From positions 1 to 50,488 of the forward strand of contig JAIELD010000014.1 in NCBI GenBank assembly GCA_019753285.1: a stretch of DNA of 50,488 nt. Reading direction: 5' to 3'. The position numbers and the translations under genes were made by a program. Source of the stretch: Beijerinckiaceae bacterium (lineage in GTDB: Bacteria; Pseudomonadota; Alphaproteobacteria; Rhizobiales; Beijerinckiaceae). Shown piece by piece: positions 1 through 8,209 of this stretch. Under the pieces are notes generated by a model that saw nothing but the letters and a program-made list of their open reading frames with translations, was not told the origin of the DNA and did no database searches. Numbering within the stretch: position 1 is the stretch's first letter; each line of letters begins with the position of its first letter.

Positions 1-556
1 GGTCGCCCAGGAAGGTCGGCCGCACCCCCCGGGCATGGCGCGCCAGCAGCGGCTGGCCGATCAGCGCCTCGAGTTCGGCGATCCGGCGGCTCAGGGCGGA
101 GGCCGCGATCTGCCCGCGCTCGGCCGCTGATGCGAGGATCGAAGCGAGATTGCGCAAGGTCACAGCCGGTCCCTGATCGTAGAAACGGCGTGCCAGATGC
201 GGATGCCGGCGCAACTCGCTTGCGAGAGCGTTGTAGTAGCTCACCGGACCAGGGCTCGTCAGGAACACCATCAATCCGATACCGAAAGCGACGAGCCCTT
301 CACGCAGGCTTATCTCAGGCTCGAGTGGCCGCTGCGTTGTGGCAAGCCGTTCCATCTCGCGCTCGACTGTAGCCTCGAAAAGCGCCGCCTTATCGGCAAA
401 ATGGCTGTAAAGCGTCACCCGCGAGACGCCGGCGTGGCGCGCGATCGCGTCGAGCTTCGTCGCCTCGACGCCCTTGGAGAGAAACAGACTCCAGGCGGCA
501 TCCAGGATCGCGTCGAGTTTAAGGTGATCGCGCGGCCGTCCGACCGGCCTACGCAT
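1..556 (-). CDS. TetR-family repressor fused in frame to a LysR-like HTH fragment (partial, runs off window)
   Basis: The ATG at 556-554 opens a frame without a stop to the window edge (185 codons). Residues 1-70 are a TetR DNA-binding domain, with the recognition-helix motif GVSRVTLYSHFADKAALF, followed by a typical TetR ligand domain to about residue 142. From there the protein reads AAERGQIAASALSRRIAEL and continues to GQPLLARHARGVRPT. That is the second half of a LysR HTH plus its wing, not a TetR C-terminus. The shared AAER..IA stretch at about 100-127 looks like the crossover point. It is divergent from the methyltransferase at 654 and probably controls it. The downstream extent is not visible. 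Confidence 0.75.
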   Translation of the reverse strand, partial: MRRPVGRPRDHLKLDAILDAAWSLFLSKGVEATKLDAIARHAGVSRVTLYSHFADKAALFEATVEREMERLATTQRPLEPEISLREGLVAFGIGLMVFLTSPGPVSYYNALASELRRHPHLARRFYDQGPAVTLRNLASILASAAERGQIAASALSRRIAELEALIGQPLLARHARGVRPTFLGD

Positions 557-594
557 CGAGTTGTCAGAGGTGATGTTCTTGGTCCTTGCTAATT

Positions 595-612
595 CTGGAC
601 AGATATGTACAG
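595..612. promoter_or_regulatory. Quasi-palindromic candidate operator between tetR and the methyltransferase
   Basis: The 18-base stretch CTGGACAGATATGTACAG matches its own reverse complement at 14 of 18 positions. It lies in the 97-bp divergent spacer between the tetR ATG (556) and the methyltransferase ATG (654). TetR regulators typically bind such sites and repress both themselves and the divergent gene. Assigning it to this regulator is inference. Confidence 0.4.
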
Positions 613-653
613 AAATTAATCGACCACTGAGCCTAGCAGGAGTTGCGTCGATC

Positions 654-1400
654 ATGAAGGTACGAGCCAGGACCGCCCATTATGGATTTGACGCCCCAGG
701 CATCATGATCGGCATGCTGGCTGGCGGCGCGGCCGGGCTCGGCCTGTCTGCCGCCGGGATGATCTGGACAGATGGCGCGGTATGGGTCAGCGCGGCGATC
801 CTTGGTCTGGTCGCTCTCGTTCCCGTCGTGCTCGGTCTGTCAATGCTGGTCTATGGCCGCGTCGGCAAGAAACGAATGCGCGACTATATGATCGGGCTCA
901 TCGACTGGCGCGGTGACGAACAGGTGCTCGACATCGGCGCTGGGCTCGGATTACTACTTATCGGAGCCGCAAAAAAACTGAGGGCGAGAGGCCGCGCCAC
1001 GGCAGTCGACATCTGGCGCACTGAGGATCTCAGCGGTGGCGGTCTCGAACAACTCGCGGCCAATGTCGCGATCGAGGGCGTGGAGGACCGCGTCGCAATC
1101 CTCACCGAAGATGCACGCACTCTCTCTATAGCTGACGGATCGATAGACGTCGTGCTGTCGCTGTTCTGCATCCACAATATTGAAGGCGAGGCTGAACAGA
1201 AGCGCGCGCTGCTGGAGATCGTGCGTGTGCTGAAACCTGGTGGCCGCGTGTTGATCGGGGAATGGATGCCAATCGCACGTTATGCTGAAGTATTCGCCGC
1301 AGCCGGGTTAAAAATCCGCTCCCAACGCAGCCATATCGCCACAGCCCTGTCGCCCATGTGGATGGTTGACGCTGAAAAGCCGGTGCCTTCGAGATCATGA
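654..1400 (+). CDS. Membrane-anchored class I SAM-dependent methyltransferase
   Basis: The protein has 248 aa. Two hydrophobic segments (about residues 17-40 and 44-65) precede a Rossmann methyltransferase fold. The SAM-binding motif I is VLDIGAGLGLLL, followed by an acidic TAVDIW strand end and the post-motif LKPGGRVLIGEW. The fold resembles the UbiE/Methyltransf_11 family; the substrate is unknown. The ATG at 654 is preferred over an upstream ATG at 561 because AGGAG lies at 638-642 and the extra 31 residues would cross the divergent promoter. The YdeI-like gene starts 4 bp after its stop. The divergent TetR gene suggests inducible control. Confidence 0.75.
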   Translation: MKVRARTAHYGFDAPGIMIGMLAGGAAGLGLSAAGMIWTDGAVWVSAAILGLVALVPVVLGLSMLVYGRVGKKRMRDYMIGLIDWRGDEQVLDIGAGLGLLLIGAAKKLRARGRATAVDIWRTEDLSGGGLEQLAANVAIEGVEDRVAILTEDARTLSIADGSIDVVLSLFCIHNIEGEAEQKRALLEIVRVLKPGGRVLIGEWMPIARYAEVFAAAGLKIRSQRSHIATALSPMWMVDAEKPVPSRS

Positions 1401-1404
1401 TGGC

Positions 1405-1983
1405 ATGATTGAAACGGATCGCTTCGAAAAGGTTGAGATCGAAAGCCTGGAAGAGCTACGGTCATGGTTGGCGATACACCATACCCGCTTGGAAAGCGTC
1501 TGGCTCGTGCGTTACAAGAAAACCGTGCCTGAGAAGTTCGTCGACCGCCTTGACGTTATCGACGAGCGTCTTTGCCATGGCTGGGTCGACGGTCTCTGCC
1601 GTAAGCTAGACGAGACGCGCACGATGCAACTCATCTCGCCGCGTCGCCAGCAGGCCTGGGCGAAAAGCTACAAGGATCGCGTTGCACGGCTGGAGCGGGA
1701 AGGGCGCATACATCCCGCTGGGCTGGCAAGCGTGGCGCGCGCTAAGGCGAGCGGTTCATGGGAGGCATATTCCGATGTCGATGCATTGCAGGTGCCTGAG
1801 GATCTTCGTGCGGCGCTTGCGGCCCAGCCGGCGGCGAAGACCTGGTTCGATCGATCTGCACCCTCCTATCGGCGTAACTTACTGCGATCAATCACGGTCG
1901 CAAGGACGGGCGAAACGCGCCAAAAGCGCATCGCCGAGATAGTTCGCTTAGCCAACGCATCGAAAAAGGTGCCGCAGATGTGA
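1405..1983 (+). CDS. YdeI/OmpD-associated family protein
   Basis: The protein has 192 aa. It carries the family hallmarks: an N-terminal region ending in a W-LVRYKK block, the CHGWVDG signature, and LISPRRQQAWAKSYK, where related proteins read F.PRR..S.WS..N. The C-terminus ends in a conserved R-KRI-EIV--L pattern. The family (bacteriocin-protection/YdeI) has no settled biochemical function. The ATG at 1405 sits 4 bp downstream of the methyltransferase stop, so the two are very probably co-transcribed. An in-frame ATG at 1366 would overlap the upstream gene and is less likely. Confidence 0.75.
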   Translation: MIETDRFEKVEIESLEELRSWLAIHHTRLESVWLVRYKKTVPEKFVDRLDVIDERLCHGWVDGLCRKLDETRTMQLISPRRQQAWAKSYKDRVARLEREGRIHPAGLASVARAKASGSWEAYSDVDALQVPEDLRAALAAQPAAKTWFDRSAPSYRRNLLRSITVARTGETRQKRIAEIVRLANASKKVPQM

Positions 1984-2558
1984 AGGAATTCAAGGTGCCG
2001 AAGGACCATCGGATACCTGTCCGTCGACGCTCAGGCGCTGCGCCGGTCTTCCATCTGCTCGGCAAGCGCTCCAATCACTATCAACGCAATTCGGTTGGCG
2101 GCTGCCGAATAAAAAATGGCATTGGGAATGGCCGCTTGCAATGCATCCTGCTCCAGATCAGACAGTCAGTCATCGGCCCCAGACCGGCAGTTTTGCGCCT
2201 CATCTTGGTCATACGAAACTTGTATTTGTCGCTTAGAGGCGGACTTTGATCAACCAGCCGCTGGAAAAGGCCAAAAGCAGAGTCAGCGCTCGTACCATTG
2301 CTGATTCAGCAGGCGTCGCAAACCGACGAGACCCTTGCGCTCAATGCCGACCGCGATCGCGTGTTATGTGGCTGCTCGGCCTCACAAGCCTGATGTCTGG
2401 TCCTCAAGCTGCGATCGACCTCCCACTTTCATTAGGCGGAAGAAGCTCCTCGCCCGCCAAGCAAATGCTTAAGCAATGGCTGTTTCGCACAAACGAGACG
2501 TAGTTAAGCTTATGCTCGCATGTGAACCGCTTGAAAGTACCAGCTTCCTTTAATCTTA
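1984..2558. other. 575-bp stretch with no recognisable gene
   Basis: Short open frames exist on both strands, but none has a convincing ribosome binding site, a family motif or coding-like composition. The sequence is less GC-rich than its neighbours, and I see no repeat or hairpin of note. It is probably degraded accessory DNA. Confidence 0.5.
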
Positions 2559-2992
2559 TCAAAATTTGCCACTCGTCTCGCTTTCGTTCGCCTTTAGATC
2601 AGTAATCCGAGACTGAAGTTCGAACTTTTGGCGGATGAGGATCGCTGCAACCGCGGGGTTCTGCAAATCGGTCAGAACCTCATTATACATCGCGACGATT
2701 CGCCCCTCGCCACTCGCAAAAGACGACAAAGCACTTTTTAGACCGGTGATACTCGCCCGCAGCGAAATGATGCTGGCATGAACCGTCTGCATAAACGAGC
2801 CGTTCTCATCTGGCTTTTCTCCTGCATCGAGAAGGAGTTTGTGAATCTCAGCGTGATGCCGGTCGTGCAATTCACCCATTTCCTGGAAAGCCTCGAGAGA
2901 TCAGCGCTCTCGGCATCTATAGCCGCCTCTTCATACCCGTGCCTTGCATCGATGATCGCAGTGTGAAGCTTGATAAGCTCGTCATTGGCCAT
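2559..2992 (-). pseudogene. DUF2383 (PA2169-type) four-helix-bundle protein, frameshifted
   Basis: Two overlapping minus-strand frames together give one DUF2383-like protein of about 144 aa. The first (ATG 2992) reads MANDELIKLHTAIIDARHGY and continues to ADLSRL. The second starts near 2879 with MGELHDRHHAEIHKLL and continues to the end. The family has a two-repeat helical-bundle fold of unknown function. Continuity is lost near 2888-2892, where the minus strand reads CTTTCC; one extra T (CTTTTCC) would restore LFQEMGELH. Either the gene carries a one-base deletion in a T run or the sequence has a homopolymer error there. Confidence 0.65.
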
Positions 2993-3245
2993 GATTGTCT
3001 CGCGCTGACTGAAATACGGGATTGGCCGCTCGGTTTTTGAACGGTCGAGCTAGAGAACGATCTATCTCTAAGTTGGTTGCAGGCCAGTTCAATTATTTCA
3101 CGCCATGAAACACGGTCGACGTTACCGCGACGTCGCTGCTCGCAAATAAACGTCGCGAAGGCCTCGAGAATGCATCGCATTTGTTGGGAACGACAGATTT
3201 CTTCATGAGTTGGGTGCGATCCGCCAACCACCAAGAGAAACCTTC

Positions 3246-3737
3246 ATGAACACACATGACGAGGACTTCATGCGCCGCGCTTTCGACGCAGCGACACGCA
3301 CCAAGAGAGACGGCGGCAACGAGCCAATCGGTGCCGTCATTGTTCGAGACGGCAAAATTCTGGCCATTGGCGCGAACGAGGTCACGACCAGTTGCGATCC
3401 GACGGCCCATGCCGAAATGGTCGCGATCCGCCAGGCGACATCGAATCTTAAGAGTTCCGATCTTCGCGGCGCGACCCTTTATTCGACGCTTCAGCCGTGC
3501 GGTATGTGCACCATGGCGATGATCTGGAGTAAAGTCAGTCGTATCGTATACGGAGCCGGCCGGGATGATGTCCATCAGATGTATTTTGAGGACAGGCACA
3601 TGGACACCCTCGATTACATCAATGACGCATATCGCGACGACATCAGTCTGGAGGGGGGTGTGCTGAAGCCTGAATGCGCTGGCTTGTACAATCCGCCCGA
3701 AGCAGACGTGCCTGTAGAAGAACAAGGTAACCTGTGA
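3246..3737 (+). CDS. Nucleoside/guanine deaminase (cytidine-deaminase superfamily)
   Basis: The protein has 163 aa. It has the zinc-binding deaminase signature: H55-A-E57, with E57 as proton shuttle, and P84-C85-G-M-C88. The EPIGAVIVRDGKILA strand and the TLYSTLQPC motif are characteristic of the GuaD/TadA-like branch. Its length and the C-terminal acidic Y-DDISLEGG segment fit guanine deaminase-like or general nucleoside deaminases better than tRNA-adenosine deaminase. The start at 3246 is preferred because AAGAGAAA lies just upstream. It stands alone, with no purine-catabolism neighbours, so the substrate is not resolved. Confidence 0.8.
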   Translation: MNTHDEDFMRRAFDAATRTKRDGGNEPIGAVIVRDGKILAIGANEVTTSCDPTAHAEMVAIRQATSNLKSSDLRGATLYSTLQPCGMCTMAMIWSKVSRIVYGAGRDDVHQMYFEDRHMDTLDYINDAYRDDISLEGGVLKPECAGLYNPPEADVPVEEQGNL

Positions 3738-3914
3738 GCGATGGTCGCCGAACAAGCATCAACGCTTGATTGCGAGCGGGGCCACCGTGCCAGCGAGCCA
3801 CACATCGATCTTTGGTATTGAGCGCGCCTCATGCGGCGCCTGGCGACTTGGAAAACGAGGTTTTTGCGACCGGTCGGCACTACCAGGTCGGTCGCAGCCA
3901 ACCGAATACATAAA

Positions 3915-3938
3915 ATGCCCGGAGCGAGCTCCGAGCAT
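3915..3938 (-). terminator. Hairpin terminator of the fasciclin gene
   Basis: The segment ATGCCCGGAGC-GA-GCTCCGAGCAT pairs over 11 bases per arm with one mismatch. On the minus strand it is followed by TTTTATG. It lies 25 bp beyond the fasciclin stop, between convergent genes, so it may serve both. Confidence 0.5.
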
Positions 3939-3962
3939 CAAACGTTCCCATCAAATAAAGGT

Positions 3963-4388
3963 TCAGGCTTTGGGCATCAGGACGGCGTCGATGACGTGAA
4001 TCACGCCATTCGTGCAGTTGATGTCTGCCGTCACGACCTTGGCGCCGTTGACGGTCACGCCATGCATGCCGTCGACATGAAGCGCCTGACCATTGACGGT
4101 GGCTGGCTCGACCGTCTTGCCGGAGACGTCGGCGGCCATCACCTTTCCGGCCATCACATGGTACGTGAGGATCGAGGTAAGCTTGGCCTTGTTCTCGGGC
4201 TTGACGAGGTCCTCGACCGTGCCGGCCGGCAACTTGGCAAACGCATCGTCACTGGGTGCAAAGACCGTGAACGGGCCCTCGCCCTTCAAGGTGGGGACAA
4301 GGTCAGCAGCCGTTACGGCGGCCACCAGGGTCTTGAAAGAACCGGCGGCGACGGCCGTGTCGACGATGTCGTGAAGTTTGGTTGTCAT
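3963..4388 (-). CDS. Fasciclin (FAS1) domain protein
   Basis: The protein has 141 aa and is essentially one FAS1 domain. The H1 motif region [15 protein letters not shown] is followed by a YHVMAGKVM segment and the C-terminal H2 region [15 protein letters not shown]1 domains are usually secreted adhesion or surface modules. The start at 4388 has GGAA 8 bp upstream and gives a cytoplasmic-looking N-terminus without a signal peptide. An in-frame extension to 4616 adds 76 residues that do not resemble a signal sequence either. It is monocistronic. Confidence 0.8.
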   Translation of the reverse strand: MTTKLHDIVDTAVAAGSFKTLVAAVTAADLVPTLKGEGPFTVFAPSDDAFAKLPAGTVEDLVKPENKAKLTSILTYHVMAGKVMAADVSGKTVEPATVNGQALHVDGMHGVTVNGAKVVTADINCTNGVIHVIDAVLMPKA

Positions 4389-4734
4389 CAGTGATTTCCG
4401 ATCGGTTTGAGCAAAGCGCACAGCCGTCCGCACGCAGAAGCCCGCTGTATCGACGGTCTGCCTTGATGCTGAACTGAAGGCTGCGGAGACAAGGGCGGGA
4501 GCGCAAAAGGCGTTTCCCAGTCCTATCTCCATAATCCGGAGTTGGTCACCCCAGCGTGACACTGCAATGAAATTGCCCGGCTCTGCGACACTCAGATACG
4601 ACAGGAACTTATGCAATCCTCCTTCGCCTGGCTCGCACCAGGAGGGGCGAAACAGTTATCTCAGGTCAAGTCTGGTTTAGCTGACGCGCCGTTCTACAGC
4701 CGACGGTCCGCGGTCGGCTCCCCACAATTCCGGA
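4389..4734. other. 346-bp intergenic region, no feature seen
   Basis: This lies between the fasciclin gene and the histidine kinase stop. It must carry the fasciclin promoter, but I see no convincing -35/-10 pair, repeat or small gene. Confidence 0.4.
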
Positions 4735-6237
4735 TTAGTCGACCGGCTCACTCCAATCAGGGGTTGCCGAAAGGATTTGACCCGCTGGCACCAACAAGCG
4801 CCATTTCACACCGTCCGGATGGAAGCTGAGCTTGACCTCGCCTGATAGCGCTTTTTCGACGAGCCGTCGGACGACCTCCTGCCCAAAGCCCTTACGGGTA
4901 GGCTTCCTTACTTTCGGGCCACGGCTCTCGCGCCACTTGATCTCGAAGTGGGGCGGTACATCAGCGCTCGCGTCGAGAACGCGCCATTTGATTGTGACCA
5001 GCCCGGAGGGCACCGACAAAGCGCCGTATTTGGCGGCATTGGTCGAAAGCTCGTGAAGGGCAAGCCCGAGGTTCTGGGTTGCATCGGCCGTTAGCAGGAG
5101 ATCAGGGCCTTCGGCGACAAGCCTGTGCTCGTCGCCGCCGAGGTAATGACCGATCTGCGATTGAAGGAGTTGCCTGATCGAGACACCTTGCCAATCACGC
5201 GCGACGAGAAGATCGAGCGACGCCGCCATTCCGCCAACGCGCTCCTCAAAGCGCTTGTAAAACTCATCGAGGTCGCGCGACGTCTTGGCCGTTTGACGGG
5301 AGATCGACTGGACGACCGCAAGCGCGTTTTTCGAACGATGCGATAGCTCGCGCATGAGAAAGCCGATCTGCTCCTCACGTTCCCGTGCCTCAGTCACATC
5401 GGAATGGACGCCGACCCATTCCTTGATCTCGCGCTCCTCGTCGAGCACGGGTATCGCCCTGACAGCAAAGCGCCGCCAGACATTGTCGGCTCTGCGAACG
5501 CGATGTTCGAACATGAAGGGGCGTTTTGCCGCGACGGCGTCGAGCCATGCGTCGATTGTCGCCTGTGCATCTTCGGGATGAACGGCCTTAGACCAACCAA
5601 ATCCGCCGTATTCTTCCTCGGATTGTCCGGTGAGGGCGCCCCATCCCGCCTGCGGCCCCCGCATCTTTCCCTCGGCGTCGTTGGTCCACATGATCCCCTC
5701 CACGGCTGCGACCGCCGCCTTGAAGCGCGCCTCGCTTTCGCCCAGGCGTTTCAAGGCGATCGCCTCGGTGGTTATGTCGTGAGAAACGATCATCACCCCC
5801 GCGATCGAGCCGTCCGGGTCGCGGACGGGGGATTTCGTGGAGCGCAGCACCAGCGTCTTCCCGCCTCTACAAAGTGTCTCCTCGCTGATAACCGTCTCGC
5901 CGGTCTCCATGATATGCCGGTCGAGGGCGTCAATCTCAGCGGCTTCCGCTTCGTCGCTAATCCAGGACCGGTTGGTGTGCCCGATGACCTCGTCGCGCTT
6001 GCGACCAAGAGCCGCCAGGCACGCATCGTTCGCGAATAGGAAGATGCCGACGCGATTCTTGATATAGACGATGTCGGTTATGGAGTGCGCCAGGGCCATC
6101 AACAGCCCGTCGGCGTATGGGAGACTACCCCGTTCCCAGATGAGACTGTTTGCTTGCGGTTGGATTTCGGCGGCGGCAGGCCCAGACGAACGCGCTGGGG
6201 TCCGGGTTTTTCGAGGCGGGCGCGGCACGGGACGCAT
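4735..6237 (-). CDS. HWE-family sensor histidine kinase with two PAS domains
   Basis: The protein has 500 aa and no membrane segments, so it is probably a soluble sensor. PAS 1 (about residues 45-165) contains FLFANDACLAALGRKRDEVIGH. PAS 2 (about 165-295) ends in WVGVHSDVTEARERE. The kinase core has the HWE H-box ELSHRSKNALAVVQSISRQT with H300, the N-box LALHELSTNAAKYGALS, the family W-x-E signature IKWRES, and GFGQEV. HWE kinases are common in alphaproteobacteria and often act in light or general stress signalling. No response regulator or anti-sigma partner is nearby. The ATG at 6237 is chosen over an upstream TTG at 6264. Confidence 0.85.
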   Translation of the reverse strand: MRPVPRPPRKTRTPARSSGPAAAEIQPQANSLIWERGSLPYADGLLMALAHSITDIVYIKNRVGIFLFANDACLAALGRKRDEVIGHTNRSWISDEAEAAEIDALDRHIMETGETVISEETLCRGGKTLVLRSTKSPVRDPDGSIAGVMIVSHDITTEAIALKRLGESEARFKAAVAAVEGIMWTNDAEGKMRGPQAGWGALTGQSEEEYGGFGWSKAVHPEDAQATIDAWLDAVAAKRPFMFEHRVRRADNVWRRFAVRAIPVLDEEREIKEWVGVHSDVTEAREREEQIGFLMRELSHRSKNALAVVQSISRQTAKTSRDLDEFYKRFEERVGGMAASLDLLVARDWQGVSIRQLLQSQIGHYLGGDEHRLVAEGPDLLLTADATQNLGLALHELSTNAAKYGALSVPSGLVTIKWRVLDASADVPPHFEIKWRESRGPKVRKPTRKGFGQEVVRRLVEKALSGEVKLSFHPDGVKWRLLVPAGQILSATPDWSEPVD

Positions 6238-6336
6238 GGGCACTCGTTTTGAACCTACAGTCAATGCTCTGGCCGTCAGTTCCGGAGCATAACGTCGCTC
6301 TCGCCGACGGGCAAGCCAACGCCGTCTTTTGACAAA

Positions 6337-7107
6337 TTATGACAGCTGGATCCAGAAAGGTGCATGGTCGCTTGCATGTTCACGGTCCCTCACGACACGA
6401 TCGACGCCGACCTTCTTCAATTGCGGTGTGAGCGTTTTACTGAGCAGCATGTGGTCGAGCCGCCATCCGGCGTCGCGCTCCCTTGCATGCCGCATGTAAT
6501 CCCAGAAGGTGTAAACGCGCTCATGCGGATGGAGGCTTCGTAGTGCATCGGTCCAGCCGCCGTCCAGCAACCGCTGGAATGCGTCGCGACTGGCCGGCTG
6601 CAGCAACGCGTTATCGGCGTGCGATTTGGTCGGATAGATATCGAGATCGGTTGGAGCCACGTTGTAATCGCCCGCAAGGATCACAGGCGCCTTGGATGCA
6701 GCAAGGGTTTTGGCGTGCGCGATCAGCCGCTCGAACCAGACCAGTTTGTAATCGAACTTCGGCCCCGGCTGCGGATTGCCGTTGGGGAGATACAGGGATG
6801 CGATCAGCACCCCATCGACGGCCGCCTCGATATAGCGGCTCTGCTTGTCATCCTCATCGCCAGGCAGGGCATAGCGGGTTGCGATGGGCATCTGGCCTCT
6901 CGCCAGAATGGCAACGCCGTTCCAGCTTTTCTCACCCTTCCATACAGCCTCGTATCCCGCGTCCTTCAGATACTTCACCGGAAACTGCCTGTCGGTGCAT
7001 TTGAGTTCCTGTAGGCAGACGACATCGGGTGACGTCTCCTCGAGCCATTCGAGGAGATTGGGCAGGCGGCGGATGATGCCGTTGATATTGAAGGTCGCGA
7101 TCTTCAT
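6337..7107 (-). CDS. xthA: Exodeoxyribonuclease III (AP endonuclease)
   Basis: The protein has 256 aa, the family's usual size. Active-site landmarks are present: N7 in ATFNING, E34 in CLQELK, the AGDYNVAPTDLDIY block with D and N, and the terminal SDHAPFW with the catalytic histidine. The enzyme incises DNA 5' of abasic sites and removes 3' blocks. It starts 14 bp after the SRAP gene and on the same strand, so the two abasic-site proteins are likely co-expressed. A chromosomal paralogue elsewhere is likely but cannot be seen here. Confidence 0.9.
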   Translation of the reverse strand: MKIATFNINGIIRRLPNLLEWLEETSPDVVCLQELKCTDRQFPVKYLKDAGYEAVWKGEKSWNGVAILARGQMPIATRYALPGDEDDKQSRYIEAAVDGVLIASLYLPNGNPQPGPKFDYKLVWFERLIAHAKTLAASKAPVILAGDYNVAPTDLDIYPTKSHADNALLQPASRDAFQRLLDGGWTDALRSLHPHERVYTFWDYMRHARERDAGWRLDHMLLSKTLTPQLKKVGVDRVVRDREHASDHAPFWIQLS

Positions 7108-7121
7108 GCGAGACGGAAGGG

Positions 7122-7781
7122 CTACAAACTGCCCAAGGTTCCTTCGTCCTTTCGATCGCCGGTGGCGACAATCGAGAGCGTGCCATCACGAAGCGGCCGT
7201 TGCAGCGCCATCGCCTCTGCCGTGGGTAATGTCAGCCAGGCCTCGACCTCGTCAGCCGTCGTCAGGATGACCGGCATGGCTTTCGGATGAATTGGCGCGA
7301 CCTCGGCGTTGGCATCGGTCGTGAGGAAACCATAAAGAATATGCTCGCCTTCGACCGGGTTGGCCTTCGTGCCGCGCGTACCGTGCCATGTTCCCCAGAT
7401 GCCGGCAAAGAACGCCAGCGGCCGGTCTTCGCTCAAGGCGAACCATGTCGGCGTTTTTTTTGGCGTGGTCGGTGCGTATTCACAGAACGAGGTAAACGGC
7501 ACGACGCAGCGATTGCCGACGCCAAGCCAGCGTCGCCAATGCGGTGATGTCACATTCCGTATATTGGTGATGGGTGCGCCGCCATATTGCGGCGGGCCAG
7601 GCATGCCCCAGCGCGCCATCATCAGCTCGCGGCCATCGTGTGCGTTGCGGATGACGGGTGCCATCGTGTCGGGAAAGATGCCTGGCAAAGGCGGCAGGTT
7701 GCCGGTGCGATCCTTGAACGGATTGCGCACGAAATCGATCAGCGCGCGCTGTCCGGTCATCGAGGCGTAGAGGTTGCACAT
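7122..7781 (-). CDS. SRAP (YedK/HMCES-type) abasic-site protein
   Basis: The protein has 219 aa. The initiator methionine is followed directly by C2, the residue that becomes N-terminal and forms the thiazolidine crosslink with abasic sites in ssDNA. The supporting catalytic residues are visible: N76 in TNIRNVTSP, E101 in FTSFCEY and H165 in APIHPKAMPVIL. The family shields abasic sites in single-stranded DNA. It sits 6 bp downstream of a small hypothetical gene and 14 bp upstream of xthA. I see no LexA box just upstream of this group. Confidence 0.88.
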   Translation of the reverse strand: MCNLYASMTGQRALIDFVRNPFKDRTGNLPPLPGIFPDTMAPVIRNAHDGRELMMARWGMPGPPQYGGAPITNIRNVTSPHWRRWLGVGNRCVVPFTSFCEYAPTTPKKTPTWFALSEDRPLAFFAGIWGTWHGTRGTKANPVEGEHILYGFLTTDANAEVAPIHPKAMPVILTTADEVEAWLTLPTAEAMALQRPLRDGTLSIVATGDRKDEGTLGSL

Positions 7782-7787
7782 GCGGTC

Positions 7788-8138
7788 TCAGTCCCAAAGA
7801 TTCCACCACGGCGTCGTGCGGACGATCCGGCGGCCATCGATTTTCATCGTGGGCTTTACGCTCCGGCTCTCTTCATACGCTTTTGGCCCGGGACGATAGC
7901 CAAGAACCGATGCGATTTTGCGGCTTGCTCGCCAATAGACTTGAGCATCGTCGCTTCGTCCTTCCTCCTGCGCAGCAACGGCAAGCCTTTGCGACCTGTA
8001 ATAGGGATGACCGTCCGCGTTCGTGTCAGAGAGCAGGCTGATGGCCATCTCGTCCACAGCCTCCCGTTGCCTTTGCCTTCGATGGAACCAGCTCAATGGA
8101 TCCCTGCCTCCGTCGTTCATTTCGAAGTCATAAACCAT
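7788..8138 (-). CDS. Hypothetical protein leading the SRAP-xthA operon
   Basis: The predicted protein has 116 aa and begins MVYDFEMNDGGRDPLSW. It is charged, Arg- and Gln-rich (HRRQRQREAVDEMA) and ends in VRTTPWWNLWD. No family is recognised, and there is no signal peptide or membrane segment. The 6-bp gap to the SRAP gene implies co-transcription. A TTG at 8189 could extend it by 17 residues, but no clear ribosome binding site decides the start. Confidence 0.5.
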   Translation of the reverse strand: MVYDFEMNDGGRDPLSWFHRRQRQREAVDEMAISLLSDTNADGHPYYRSQRLAVAAQEEGRSDDAQVYWRASRKIASVLGYRPGPKAYEESRSVKPTMKIDGRRIVRTTPWWNLWD

Positions 8139-8209
8139 TGAGTAATGATTGGGCGTTGAGCAAATTTCAATCCGTCCAGTTTTGCTCAATGGTCATCAGG
8201 AGCCGCCCC

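Noticed and set aside
3093..3755. Minus-strand open frame of 220 codons
   Set aside because: It is the shadow of the nucleoside deaminase, which has its zinc motifs on the plus strand.
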